A DNA stretch of 64,000 nt from CAVZMI01 sp050011775 (lineage in GTDB: Bacteria; Bacteroidota; Ignavibacteria; UBA10030; CAVZMI01): contig JBEKIL010000001.1 of NCBI GenBank assembly GCA_050011775.1, positions 62,001-126,000 on the forward strand, in the 5' to 3' direction. This document shows, piece after piece, positions 52,086 to 62,252 of the stretch. Each line of letters begins with the position of its first letter. The stretch's first letter is position 1. The notes under the pieces are model-generated. The model searched no databases. It worked only from the letters and a program-made list of their open reading frames with translations, and was not told where the DNA came from. The position numbers and the translations under genes were made by a program.

Positions 52086-55000
52086 TCATTTCAACACCGC
52101 CAGTTTCCCGATCACTTCCTGTGTTTTCTCACCGCTTGCAGTTTTCACAATAACCTTATACAGATAGACACCATTGGCAAGCGGCGATCCATCACCATCA
52201 GCTCCATCCCATGGGATTCGTACAAAACTCTCGGATATTCCTGGTTCTTTTAATGTCCGGATTAATCTGCCGGCAACCGTATAAATTTTTATTTCGACAT
52301 CGACGCCTTCGATCTGATTTTGATTGAATGTAAATGTTGTTTGTGACGAGAATGGATTTGGATAATTCATGACATCGGTTACGGCGAATACGTCACTCGA
52401 TGCAACCCGGAATTTTGTTTCAGCTGTTGTTGAATTATTAAACACATCCCAAGCTCGCACCTTCAGTGTATGATCGCCTGATGAGAGCGATTGAAGCGGG
52501 TATTCAATTGTCCCTTTTTGATATGAATCGGGTGCGCTGCGATAATATTCAGATAAAAGAACACTTTTCGACGCTTCATCAAGCCACATGTCGAGTCCAT
52601 GACCTATACTAGCCGTTGAAAGGTTGATACCGTTTTCATCAAAGAGATCGACATAGAGTGTGGGATTTTCATTGACAATATCGCCCGATCGGAAATTCCG
52701 TGACTGGAGGAAGAGCGAAATCTGTGGTCCCTGTGTATCAGTAACCGTCGTGCTGTCTACAGCTCCTATCAATATAGAATTTGAATACCCCACTGCATCC
52801 TGAGTACCATCATTGGCATAGAGGGTGATGCGTCCGTTATTATCCGAGTACGAGATATCCTTCGGAGGGATAAATGTGCCGGTATATTTTCCATTCGAGA
52901 CCGTAACAATTCCCCGGAAAAGTATTTCACCGGATTTGTTAAAATCAAAATGGCCGTCCAATTCATCGACAAGAGATACATGCTTATTTCCATCTCTAAC
53001 AACAAATGAAATTTGCATCGGTTGTGTGCCCGGTACGTCAAGAGGCGGGTGAAGGTGACCCTGGACTGTTGTCTTTTTCAGGGCCGGAATAAGAATCGTG
53101 CCGGTTCCACCTGCGCCTATGGCGTTAATACTATCAACTACTATTAATGCTCGTGGTGCCAGTGGAAGAATCGATGGATCTCCGATGATGAGAAATTTCT
53201 GGTTGTTTGTGAGATCAGAAGGATTCTGTTTTGCCCGGATCCATGCATCGCCGAGACGCCCAATTTGTCCTATCGAATCAGTTCGGCCGAGTAATTCCTT
53301 ATACAATGAAATCATGAACATTGCATTGAATGATCCAAAGACAGGACGCGAGGTTGCAATTGTGACAATCGATCCTCCTTCTTTCCTGCTTGCCAGATCT
53401 TCAGCACTGCTTTGCTCGAGTGCGTCGTAGTGTCCAAAATCGCATGTCGCTGCAGCAACAAGAGGGAGTCGACTGCCGTTGTTTAACCGCGGTATTGTTT
53501 TTGTCCGATCAAAAACATGTTCATGAGCCCAATACTCTGGATTGCCGTGTCCCATCCAGCTGATCATCAATGCCCCGCGATTCCACTGATTAATTAATGC
53601 TTCTGCTGCATCTGGTTTTGTGCGCCCGCTTGAGCTTAACACTGTTGGATATTCAACAAGATATATCTTTTTTTGATCAAACCGTCTTAACGCAGAGAGA
53701 TTGCTCAGTGCCTCTGTATCCTCTGTATGATACGTCTCGCTGTTCGTTTGCGATTCCGATTTCAGTCCGTCATCGGCACAAAACACCAGGAGGTCTCTCC
53801 ATTCTTCAAAATCCGTACTTGTTTCATAGTTGATAATTTTATCTACCCATATATTGGCCTCATCGAGTGAGCGGCATGTAATCCGTCCGATAGCAATTGT
53901 TGGAAGCTTGCTGTATAGATCAAGCATAACATAGAAATCGTCATAGGTGTAACTGTCAATGTAATCAAGCGATTCTTCTGTTTCATATGGCGGGATCCAT
54001 TCCAGTCCACGGCCAAGAATATTCTTGTAATCATATGTCCCATCTCCAAAGAGGAGAACATACTTTGGCGGATGTACCCAAGAAGTGTATGCAAGTCGGA
54101 TGTAATCGCGGATCGCCACCGGATCCAGTTGACCTGAGGAAAATTCATTATAGATATCTGCCACGTCGACAACTGCGGTCTTCATGGAATTTCGTCCAGC
54201 TGCATTTCGATAAGTTGTAAGACGTGATGCCGCATCCCAAAAATCTTTATGGGTAATGATGAGCAAATCGGCACTTGGATCGATCTCATGCAGGTTCGAA
54301 TTTGCCATTTTTTGAATGCCTAGGGGTATTTTATATGCGGGCGATGCAACGGCAAAATATGACGATATGCTTCCGGAGGATGCCTGAACCTGAAGTTCAT
54401 AACCCGTCAATGCTGCCGCATGCATTTGCATGATTTTCACATTAGCATAATCCGAAACATCAAAGATCTTTACATCTGTCGAAGAAAATCCATCGAGGTG
54501 GTATAGAACAACTGCATTCGTATCAGGTGCATCAAACGGTAATTCATCGTTGATTGCGCGTGACTCCCGCCAATAAAGGATATCATACCAGTCAAGATAT
54601 GCCTCCGCAGAAACGCTTTGGGACCCGTACTGAAATTGGATCATCGTTTGAGCGGTACCTGTAGGAACTTTTCCATTAAACTCGACTTGTGCCGGTTCAT
54701 CCGCCTCTTCTTCACTTGACGCCGCAGAGAAGGCAATTGAACCCAGAGCATTGTTATCCTGCGACACAAGCATGGTCGTTCTCTCATCAGCACGAGCCAC
54801 AGCTTTAACTCTAATTCGGACAGGATTTCCCGGAATGGCATCAGAGAGCGTCTCTCGCCGTGAAAGTGAACTTGATTGAGAGGTCAATTTGGGTCCATAC
54901 CATGCGCGGCCGGATCCATCTTCACCGCCGAGAATTATCTTATTTATTTCTTCTTCATAGAAGATTTTGCCGACAATGCCTGTTGGTCGATATGGATTTT

Positions 55001-56159
55001 GCGATTCCGTTTCGGGTACGACCGACATCCGTTTACCGGGAACCCCGTTATATGTTAACCAGTAATAGTTTGATTCCGTATAATCGTTGATATAATGACG
55101 AAATGTTTTTTTAAGTTGGTCGTACTTCCACCCGCGGGGCGATCTTCCATAGAAGAGAATGACATCCGTCGGATCGAATTTCCCGTCTTCTTCACCGTTC
55201 ACCAGAATTGAGTTTTCAACAAGATCGCTTGGGCGGGATACCGAGAGAGGTTCAGGGAGTTCTCTTCCACCGTTATTAAAAATTTTTATCGTCCGTGGGT
55301 CGATTTGATCGACATTTATACCGGCATTTTTTAACATAGTATAATCGAGTTTATAGAGACCAGTGTTTTTTATTTCAATCCTGTACCAATCGCTACTGGC
55401 GAGAACACTTGGGGTCGGTACTTTTTTTAGGACCGGCAGCCGGGTTCTCCAACTGCGTGCCGTCTCTTTATTCAACATCACCGAGAGAATCGGAGATGTG
55501 GATGCAGCAGGAATAGTATAGACTGCTGGACTCCCAAATTGAATTTGTATAACAATTCGGTTGTATTTCCGTACACTGTGTGCCGCTGCATTGAATTGAA
55601 TAGGAAAGATTTCAATATTTGCCACAAGCATTTGCTGTACTTCACGGATTTCTATAACACGTCCGAGTGTATCGGGCAAGTATGTCATCGAAGAATATGC
55701 CGCCTGATTGTATGCAGGATATTTTTGCCGGTTATTATCGGTTGTAGCCTCATTCATCCGGCCGTCCATTACTTGAATCGGGGGAAGACTTATTCCGGGA
55801 ACCTCATCATATGTTGCCGCAATAATTGTCGTATGAATCGTGCGTGATGGAACACCGATACAACTACTGGCGAAACGAATATCGGGATATCCCTTATGCT
55901 GAAAGGAAAAAGAAATGGATCCAAGAAAGTCTATCGTTGTAAAAGTTTGCTGACCAATACGTACTTCTTTCGAAGGGAGATATACCGGACTATACTCGAC
56001 AATCAACTCCGATGGAGTTGAGCGAAGCACATTCCACCCCGGATCGACTTGCTGTGAAAATAGACAAAGGGGATTGATTGTAATAATAACCACAAATAGC
56101 CATAGATAATGATGAATAATGTTACGCCAAGACCGATATTGTATTCCAGTGCACTCCAT
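52086..56159 (-). CDS. porU: Type IX secretion system sortase (C25 peptidase, PorU)
   Basis: Cell-surface gingipain-like protease that removes C-terminal sorting domains from T9SS cargo. 1357 residues: signal peptide near 15-36 (CLFSQQ), a beta-rich N-terminal region to about 620, peptidase C25 domain about 628-1000 with the catalytic His in SWMGHGNPEYWAHEH near 870 and Cys in AAATCDFGHYD near 905, then Ig-like domains and its own type A C-terminal domain (YPNPFSSQTTFTF). It supports the existence of a T9SS in this organism; no other por/gld genes are in the window. Confidence 0.92.
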   Translation of the reverse strand: MECTGIQYRSWRNIIHHYLWLFVVIITINPLCLFSQQVDPGWNVLRSTPSELIVEYSPVYLPSKEVRIGQQTFTTIDFLGSISFSFQHKGYPDIRFASSCIGVPSRTIHTTIIAATYDEVPGISLPPIQVMDGRMNEATTDNNRQKYPAYNQAAYSSMTYLPDTLGRVIEIREVQQMLVANIEIFPIQFNAAAHSVRKYNRIVIQIQFGSPAVYTIPAASTSPILSVMLNKETARSWRTRLPVLKKVPTPSVLASSDWYRIEIKNTGLYKLDYTMLKNAGINVDQIDPRTIKIFNNGGRELPEPLSVSRPSDLVENSILVNGEEDGKFDPTDVILFYGRSPRGWKYDQLKKTFRHYINDYTESNYYWLTYNGVPGKRMSVVPETESQNPYRPTGIVGKIFYEEEINKIILGGEDGSGRAWYGPKLTSQSSSLSRRETLSDAIPGNPVRIRVKAVARADERTTMLVSQDNNALGSIAFSAASSEEEADEPAQVEFNGKVPTGTAQTMIQFQYGSQSVSAEAYLDWYDILYWRESRAINDELPFDAPDTNAVVLYHLDGFSSTDVKIFDVSDYANVKIMQMHAAALTGYELQVQASSGSISSYFAVASPAYKIPLGIQKMANSNLHEIDPSADLLIITHKDFWDAASRLTTYRNAAGRNSMKTAVVDVADIYNEFSSGQLDPVAIRDYIRLAYTSWVHPPKYVLLFGDGTYDYKNILGRGLEWIPPYETEESLDYIDSYTYDDFYVMLDLYSKLPTIAIGRITCRSLDEANIWVDKIINYETSTDFEEWRDLLVFCADDGLKSESQTNSETYHTEDTEALSNLSALRRFDQKKIYLVEYPTVLSSSGRTKPDAAEALINQWNRGALMISWMGHGNPEYWAHEHVFDRTKTIPRLNNGSRLPLVAAATCDFGHYDALEQSSAEDLASRKEGGSIVTIATSRPVFGSFNAMFMISLYKELLGRTDSIGQIGRLGDAWIRAKQNPSDLTNNQKFLIIGDPSILPLAPRALIVVDSINAIGAGGTGTILIPALKKTTVQGHLHPPLDVPGTQPMQISFVVRDGNKHVSLVDELDGHFDFNKSGEILFRGIVTVSNGKYTGTFIPPKDISYSDNNGRITLYANDGTQDAVGYSNSILIGAVDSTTVTDTQGPQISLFLQSRNFRSGDIVNENPTLYVDLFDENGINLSTASIGHGLDMWLDEASKSVLLSEYYRSAPDSYQKGTIEYPLQSLSSGDHTLKVRAWDVFNNSTTAETKFRVASSDVFAVTDVMNYPNPFSSQTTFTFNQNQIEGVDVEIKIYTVAGRLIRTLKEPGISESFVRIPWDGADGDGSPLANGVYLYKVIVKTASGEKTQEVIGKLAVLK

Positions 56160-56296
56160 AATTATTGTTTCCTTTTTATTGAAAATTTACACTATGGCCA
56201 TTTTCAGAAGAGAACGTTGCAATTCTCTTTTTTAGATAACGACTGGTTCTCACTTCTGATTGTTACAGAATTTCTCCTTCTCCTCATTACTCCCAT

Positions 56297-58495
56297 TCAC
56301 ATTAACGGATCACGTTGGAGACGTCTCAGAATTGCGACTCCAACGCCGACAACCATCACAATCGCCCCCAGCCAGAGTACGTTCATGAACGGTTTCATAC
56401 TTACTTCAACTACCACCTGATCGGAGTTATCATCTGCAATCGTCAGATGAACCGATTTTGCCGTGACATCGACACCTTCAAGGCTTATGAATGCACCTCC
56501 ACCTGCTTTTGATGAATGTGTAGGAAGGGAAAGCGCATCGGCTTTTCGTTTACCCTTAGCAATGATCATAGCAGGCGAGAGCGTAGTTGTAATTCCTTCA
56601 GCCGTGACTTCAATTCTTGCGGCTACACGGATGCTATCTCTACTTCCATGATTTCCAAGTTCGAAATCCACAAAGTGTATCCGATATTTATTAAAATCGA
56701 TAGTCTCACCTTTTTCCAGCACAAGGTCGTTCCGTTCCTGTTCCGGTTTCTCAAGCGGAGAAATATAAATGTCCTGGAGTGGAAAGGTCCGTATCTCGGG
56801 CTCGCGCATGAGTCCGTTTGATGTTGGATTGAAATATAACTTCGGGACAGCAGAATATTCCGAACCACCGGGTGTGGAAAATTTCATATCGAGTTGGTCT
56901 TTGCCGTCTTCTCCGGCTGTCATACCGTTATATACAAAAGTATACCCAAAGATTTGCCCTGGTACGTCTCGTGTAAGAACGATCTGTTTCGTCTTTGCAA
57001 GTTGGCCCGAGACAATGACGCCAATAAGCATCAACGATACGCCAATATGCGAAAGGGGTGCACCGATTGTGAGCCATCCATTTTTCCAATTTCGGACCGC
57101 AAAATGGAGGTTCGTCCAGAATGCAAATCCACTCGCAAATGCAAAGAGAAGAGACTCCACTTCCGTAATTCCCGCGATCAAGGAAAATACCGCCGTAAGG
57201 ATTCCGACAATAAAAGGAACTATCGATCTACGAAGTGCGTTGAAATATCCATCCTCTTTCCACATCAACCATGGTGTAATCCCGAGCAATAGCGCCATGA
57301 GAATCCCGATCGGCAGGTTTACTTTATTATAAAATGCTATATCAACCTGCGATATTTTTCCAAACAATTTTGTGATGATCGGAAGTGATGTTCCCACACA
57401 GGTGATAAGAGCCGATGCACAAAGAACACACATGCTGATAAAAAGTGCATTCTGGCGATTGAGTGAACTATTATCGATCCGTGCAGCAGGTATTTCACCG
57501 AATCGGAGTCCGAGTATCCCGGCACCAAACAATGTAGTGACAAGGACAAAGAGAATGAGAAATGTATTTATACCGAGGTCCTGAAACGAATGAACGGAAA
57601 AATCTGCAAGGATACCGCTCCGTGTTAAAAAAGTTGCATACACAACGAGGATAAACGAGAGTATGGCGAGAAAAAAATTTGTCCGCTGAAGTGCTCCTTT
57701 GTTTTTTTGAATCAGCAGACCGTGTACCAGTGCAAGAACCGTGAGCAGTGGAATAAGCGAAGAATTTTCCACCGGATCCCATCCCCAGTATCCGCCCCAG
57801 CCGAGCACTTCGTATGCCCAGAATCCGCCTATGACAATACCGGCACCGAGCATCACCGCCGTAAAGAGCGCCCATGGAAGTGCTTTATAAATCCACGACC
57901 CATATTCACGCCGTGAGAGTGCCGCGAGTGCTATTGCAAAAGGAAACGCCATGGCGGCGTATCCGATAAAAAGAATCGGCGGATGAACCACCATCCAGGG
58001 GTTTTGGAGAAGCGGGTTTAGACCTGCCCCATCTAGAGGAACCTGCGGCAGCAATTCGAACGGACTAGTTTTCACCAATATTGCAAGGAGCAAGGCCTGA
58101 ATAATATTAATGAACAGCATTCCATAATTTTCAAATTGCCTGGCTGTTCTGATAAACACTTGCCCCATGACCGATGTCAATAAAATCCAGAGAAGGAATG
58201 TACCCTGCTGACCCGCCCAGAATGCCGAAATGAGATATCCCAGCGGCAGGTTGAGTGAACTATATTGCGAGACATACGAAACCTGAAATTGATGCGTGAT
58301 CAGAGCATAGATGAGAATGGCCGACGCTGTGCCGATAGCAAAAGTCGAAATAGTAAAACTAACGCGGGCGAATAAACGCCCGCGTGTATATTTCTTCTCA
58401 TCTGCCGATACAAATTTTTCAATCCGAAAATATTGCAAGCCAGAGAATATTACCGCAAAGAGTGCAACAATAATAAGAATACTGCCGAGTATCAT
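56297..58495 (-). CDS. ccmF: Cytochrome c-type biogenesis heme lyase
   Basis: A 732-residue polytopic membrane protein that attaches heme to apocytochrome c. About 14-15 hydrophobic segments, the WWD heme-handling motif GWGGYWGWDPVENSSLIP near 230, and conserved His in WMVVHPPILFIGYA near 168 and in ALVHGLL. The C-terminal periplasmic domain (about 510-690) precedes a last helix near 710 (VLWLGAIVMVVGVGV). Located 137 bases upstream of porU. No ccmE, ccmG or ccmH is nearby. Confidence 0.94.
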   Translation of the reverse strand: MILGSILIIVALFAVIFSGLQYFRIEKFVSADEKKYTRGRLFARVSFTISTFAIGTASAILIYALITHQFQVSYVSQYSSLNLPLGYLISAFWAGQQGTFLLWILLTSVMGQVFIRTARQFENYGMLFINIIQALLLAILVKTSPFELLPQVPLDGAGLNPLLQNPWMVVHPPILFIGYAAMAFPFAIALAALSRREYGSWIYKALPWALFTAVMLGAGIVIGGFWAYEVLGWGGYWGWDPVENSSLIPLLTVLALVHGLLIQKNKGALQRTNFFLAILSFILVVYATFLTRSGILADFSVHSFQDLGINTFLILFVLVTTLFGAGILGLRFGEIPAARIDNSSLNRQNALFISMCVLCASALITCVGTSLPIITKLFGKISQVDIAFYNKVNLPIGILMALLLGITPWLMWKEDGYFNALRRSIVPFIVGILTAVFSLIAGITEVESLLFAFASGFAFWTNLHFAVRNWKNGWLTIGAPLSHIGVSLMLIGVIVSGQLAKTKQIVLTRDVPGQIFGYTFVYNGMTAGEDGKDQLDMKFSTPGGSEYSAVPKLYFNPTSNGLMREPEIRTFPLQDIYISPLEKPEQERNDLVLEKGETIDFNKYRIHFVDFELGNHGSRDSIRVAARIEVTAEGITTTLSPAMIIAKGKRKADALSLPTHSSKAGGGAFISLEGVDVTAKSVHLTIADDNSDQVVVEVSMKPFMNVLWLGAIVMVVGVGVAILRRLQRDPLM

Positions 58496-58551
58496 TTGTC
58501 AGCTTTCTTTGGTTCCAGTAATTTCATTATATTCGATGTTATTCTTTAGTT

Positions 58552-58947
58552 TCAATTCTGCTCACCTTTTATCTTCATCATTTTTTCACAACCGCCTTTT
58601 TTCAATTTCTCACAGCATCCCTTTTCATGTTTTTTTGAATCATGCATCATTGCATTGCAGCATTGTTTTGTTGAATCAGATTTCATCGAGCAGCAATCTG
58701 CTTTACAATGATCTGACTTCCGGCAATTCCACCTACAGCAATCTGACTTACTACATCCTCACGATTTATTTTTTTGGGGACATATATTAGAACAACTATC
58801 TTTTGCATATGGTTTTTCTTTAATAATTTCTTTTTTCGATATATTCTGTTCTTGAGTATTCTGTTTGGTTTGTTGGGCGTATGCCCACGAACCTACAACA
58901 AGTACTGCACTCAAAAGGATTCCCAAAGAAAAAGCTGGCTTCTTCAT
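58552..58947 (-). CDS. Cys-rich exported protein with an in-frame UGA codon
   Basis: From the ATG at 58947 a signal peptide (SLGILLSAVLVVGSWAYA) and a Lys/Gln-rich spacer run to SCSNICPQKNKS, where a TGA occurs at 58759-58761. The same frame then stays open for 68 more codons to TGA at 58552. The part beyond holds 14 Cys, most in pairs: GCSKSDCCRW, CKADCC, KQCCNAMM, KGCCEK. The regular Cys pairing suggests metal binding and that the downstream part is still under selection. The UGA may be selenocysteine, a recent nonsense mutation or an assembly error; without readthrough the product is 62 residues (58759-58947). It lies 105 bases behind cusA. Confidence 0.6.
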
Positions 58948-59052
58948 AATTTATCTTCTTTAAATTAATTGATAAAATAATTACTCGACTCTAAAACATA
59001 GTAAGGTAAAAAAAAAAGAAATAGAAATCACGCGTTTTCACAACCATCAGTA

Positions 59053-62000
59053 TTATACATCAATGGCGTCTGGATTTAGTTTAAATTTTTTCTTCAAGCC
59101 GCGACTTTTCCACATATAGTAAACTACCGGATACACTGCAAGTTCGAGCAAGACCGATGTCACTACTCCACCAACCATCGGCGCTGCAATCCGTTTCATC
59201 ACATCGGCTCCGGTCCCATGGCTCCACATGATCGGGAGAAGACCGGCAATGATCACAGAGGCTGTCATTATTTTTGGTCGTACTCTCTGAACGGCGCCGT
59301 GATGAATGGCATCTTTGAGGTCTTGCAACCCTCTCATCAAGCCCTTCTTTTTCCAATCATCATATGCGTGGTCCAGATACAGAAGCATAACAACTCCCGT
59401 CTCCGCATCGAGTCCTGCGAGTGCAATAATACCGACCCAGACGGCAATACTCAGGTTATAACCGAGAATATAGAGAAACCAGAACGCGCCGATGAGCGAA
59501 AATGGCACCGCAAGAAAAACGATCGCGACTTTTGTCACAGAACGGGTATTTAGATAGATGATGATGAAAATGATGAACAGTGTCATCGGAATGACGTACA
59601 TCAACCTTTCCTGTGCCCTCTTCATATATTCATACTCTCCGCTCCAGATAAGATTATATCCGGGGGGTATTTTTATTTTCTCCGCCACAATGCGTTGTGC
59701 ATTCTGGACATATGTTCCGACATCGATATTTTTAATATCCACATACACCCATGCATTGGGACGTGTACCCTCGCTTCTGACAACCATCGGCCCTTTTCGG
59801 GTTGTTATTGTTGCAAGTTGTCCGATGGGGATCTGTTGACCTGATGGAGTCGGCACAAGGACACGCTTCAAAGCCTCGAGGTTATCCCGCAGTTCACGAC
59901 TATAGCGCAGATTTACCGTATAGCGTTCCAATCCTTCAACGGTATTCGTTATACTCATTCCGCCCATTGCTGTTTCAATAACGGATTGAACATCACCGAT
60001 CGTCAGACCATACCGGGCGGCTTCCTGGCGGTTAATGTCGAAATCGAGATAATTCCCACCGACTGCTCGCTCGGCAAATGCACTGAGCGTGCCGGGAACC
60101 GTACGAACAACCGCTTCCACTTCCCGGCCGATATCTTCCAGCACTTTCAAATCAGGTCCGGATATTTTGATTCCTATGGGGGTTTTAATGCCGGTGCTGA
60201 GCATATCAACGCGAGTCTTAATAGGCATCGTCCATGCGTTGGTAACCCCTGGAAACTGGATGGCCTTATCCATTTCATCGATGAGTTTCTCCACAGTCAT
60301 TCCCGGCCGCCATTCATTTTCCGGCTTGAGCATAATGGTGGTTTCAAACATATCGAGGCCGGCCGGATCTGTCGCTGTTTCCGCTCGTCCTGCCTTACCG
60401 AATACATGATGAACTTCTGGAAACTGCCGGATGATCTTATCGGTCTGTTGCAGGACTTCCTTCGCCTTCGTTATCGACATTCCCGGAAGAGTCGTGGGCA
60501 TATAGAGTAAATCACCTTCATACAACGGCGGCATGAACTCCGATCCTATGTTGTTGAATGGAATAATCGTGATGCCTAATAAAAGAAGAGCACCCACAAT
60601 TATCCATTTGGAATGTTTCAATACAAAATTCACAACCGGCGTGTACACCCGGATGAGAAAACGGTTGATGGGATTTCGATCCTCCGGGAGTATCTTCCCC
60701 CTGATCCAGTATCCCATGAGGATAGGAACAATAGTGATCGAGAGTATTGCTGCCGCTCCCATTGAATATGTTTTCGTAAATGCCAGGGGACGGAACAACC
60801 GCCCCTCCTGAGCTTCGAGTGTGAAGACAGGGATGAACGATACTGTAATGACGAGAAGCGAATAGAAGAGCGCCGGTCCGACTTCTTTTGATGCATCAAG
60901 AATAATCTGCCAGTGATCCCGACGCTCCTCGGGCGACTTAAGCATTTCATGTTCCATATGCTTATGCGTATTTTCGATCATAATAATTGCAGCATCGACC
61001 ATTGCGCCGATTGCAATTGCTATACCGCTGAGCGACATGATGTTAGCGTTGATCCCCTGCATTTTCATGACGATGAACGCCATCAGGATTGCCGTCGGCA
61101 GCGTGAATATAGCCACAAACGAACTCCGTGCATGGAGTAAGAAGATAATGCATACGAGAGCAACAATTAAAATTTCTTCCAGTAATTTTCCTTTGAGGGT
61201 ATCGATCGCGCGCTCGATGAGACCGGACCGATCATAGACAGGCGTAATTTTCACATCGGCCGGGAGACCCTGTTTGAGAACTTCGATTCGTTTCTTAACA
61301 TTCTCAATCACTTCAACAGCATTTTGTCCATAGCGCATGATAACAATCCCACCGACCACCTCTCCTTCTCCATTTGATTCCGCCACGCCGCGTCGCATCT
61401 CAGGTCCGAGTGTCACATCACCAATATCTTTGATGAAAACCGGTGTTCCGCTTTTTCGGTCGGTCATCACCGGAATATTTTTCACATCATCGATGGTTTT
61501 AATATAGCCGAGACCGCGGACCATGAATTCCATCTCACCCATCTCGATCACTTCTCCGCCGACATCGTTATTCGAATTTTTTATAGCCATCTCGACCACC
61601 CCGAGAGGGATATTATATGCTAGGAGTTTCGCCGGATCGACCGTCACCTGATACTGCTTCACAAAACCGCCGATGCTTGCCACTTCGGCGACTCCTTTGA
61701 CTGCAGTCAATTGGTATTTCATGTACCAATCCTGATACGATCGCAATTCCTGAAGCGAGCGCTCATCCGATGTCAAGGTATACATGTATACCCATCCGAC
61801 CCCGGTTGCATCTGGTCCAAGTGTCGGAATGATTTTTTCAGGCAATCGTTTCTGGGCATAATTCAGATACTCGAGAACGCGACTTCGAGCCCAGTAAATA
61901 TCCGTCCCATCTTCGAAAATGACGTATACCAGTGAATACCCGAAAAACGAATAACCTCGAACAACTTTTGATCCTGGAACCGATACCATTGCAGTTGTGA

Positions 62001-62205
62001 GCGGATATGTAATCTGATCCTCGACGGTACGAGGAGATTGCCCCTGATACTCGGTGTAAATTATTACCTGAACGTCGCTCAGATCGGGTATCGCATCGAT
62101 CGGGATGTTGAGCATCGAATAGATACCCCACCCGATTAAAAACAGCACGGCAAGAATCACGATAAATTTATTGCGAACCGACACTTCGATAATTTTTTTC
62201 AGCAT
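59053..62205 (-). CDS. cusA: Heavy-metal efflux RND permease (CusA/CzcA family)
   Basis: A 1050-residue inner-membrane proton antiporter, 12 membrane helices in the RND pattern with two large periplasmic loops. It opens with MLKKIIEVSVRNKFIVIL, and the proton-relay Asp is in AIGAMVDAAIIMIENTHKH near residue 405. DAETGVVMLLYLDHAYD near 940 and YMKRAQERLMYVIPM near 875 are typical of the Cu/Ag branch. GGAG box 7 bases before the ATG. It sits 47 bases behind cusB. Cu/Ag rather than Co/Zn/Cd is favoured by family likeness but not proven. Confidence 0.94.
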   Translation of the reverse strand: MLKKIIEVSVRNKFIVILAVLFLIGWGIYSMLNIPIDAIPDLSDVQVIIYTEYQGQSPRTVEDQITYPLTTAMVSVPGSKVVRGYSFFGYSLVYVIFEDGTDIYWARSRVLEYLNYAQKRLPEKIIPTLGPDATGVGWVYMYTLTSDERSLQELRSYQDWYMKYQLTAVKGVAEVASIGGFVKQYQVTVDPAKLLAYNIPLGVVEMAIKNSNNDVGGEVIEMGEMEFMVRGLGYIKTIDDVKNIPVMTDRKSGTPVFIKDIGDVTLGPEMRRGVAESNGEGEVVGGIVIMRYGQNAVEVIENVKKRIEVLKQGLPADVKITPVYDRSGLIERAIDTLKGKLLEEILIVALVCIIFLLHARSSFVAIFTLPTAILMAFIVMKMQGINANIMSLSGIAIAIGAMVDAAIIMIENTHKHMEHEMLKSPEERRDHWQIILDASKEVGPALFYSLLVITVSFIPVFTLEAQEGRLFRPLAFTKTYSMGAAAILSITIVPILMGYWIRGKILPEDRNPINRFLIRVYTPVVNFVLKHSKWIIVGALLLLGITIIPFNNIGSEFMPPLYEGDLLYMPTTLPGMSITKAKEVLQQTDKIIRQFPEVHHVFGKAGRAETATDPAGLDMFETTIMLKPENEWRPGMTVEKLIDEMDKAIQFPGVTNAWTMPIKTRVDMLSTGIKTPIGIKISGPDLKVLEDIGREVEAVVRTVPGTLSAFAERAVGGNYLDFDINRQEAARYGLTIGDVQSVIETAMGGMSITNTVEGLERYTVNLRYSRELRDNLEALKRVLVPTPSGQQIPIGQLATITTRKGPMVVRSEGTRPNAWVYVDIKNIDVGTYVQNAQRIVAEKIKIPPGYNLIWSGEYEYMKRAQERLMYVIPMTLFIIFIIIYLNTRSVTKVAIVFLAVPFSLIGAFWFLYILGYNLSIAVWVGIIALAGLDAETGVVMLLYLDHAYDDWKKKGLMRGLQDLKDAIHHGAVQRVRPKIMTASVIIAGLLPIMWSHGTGADVMKRIAAPMVGGVVTSVLLELAVYPVVYYMWKSRGLKKKFKLNPDAIDV

Positions 62206-62252
62206 GATTGTTCTCCGTCTCGATCAAGCAGAATCATTTTACGGATCTATGG

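Noticed and set aside
58311..58790. 159-codon plus-strand open frame
   Set aside because: It is antisense to the Cys-rich gene and the start of ccmF, both of which have strong coding character.
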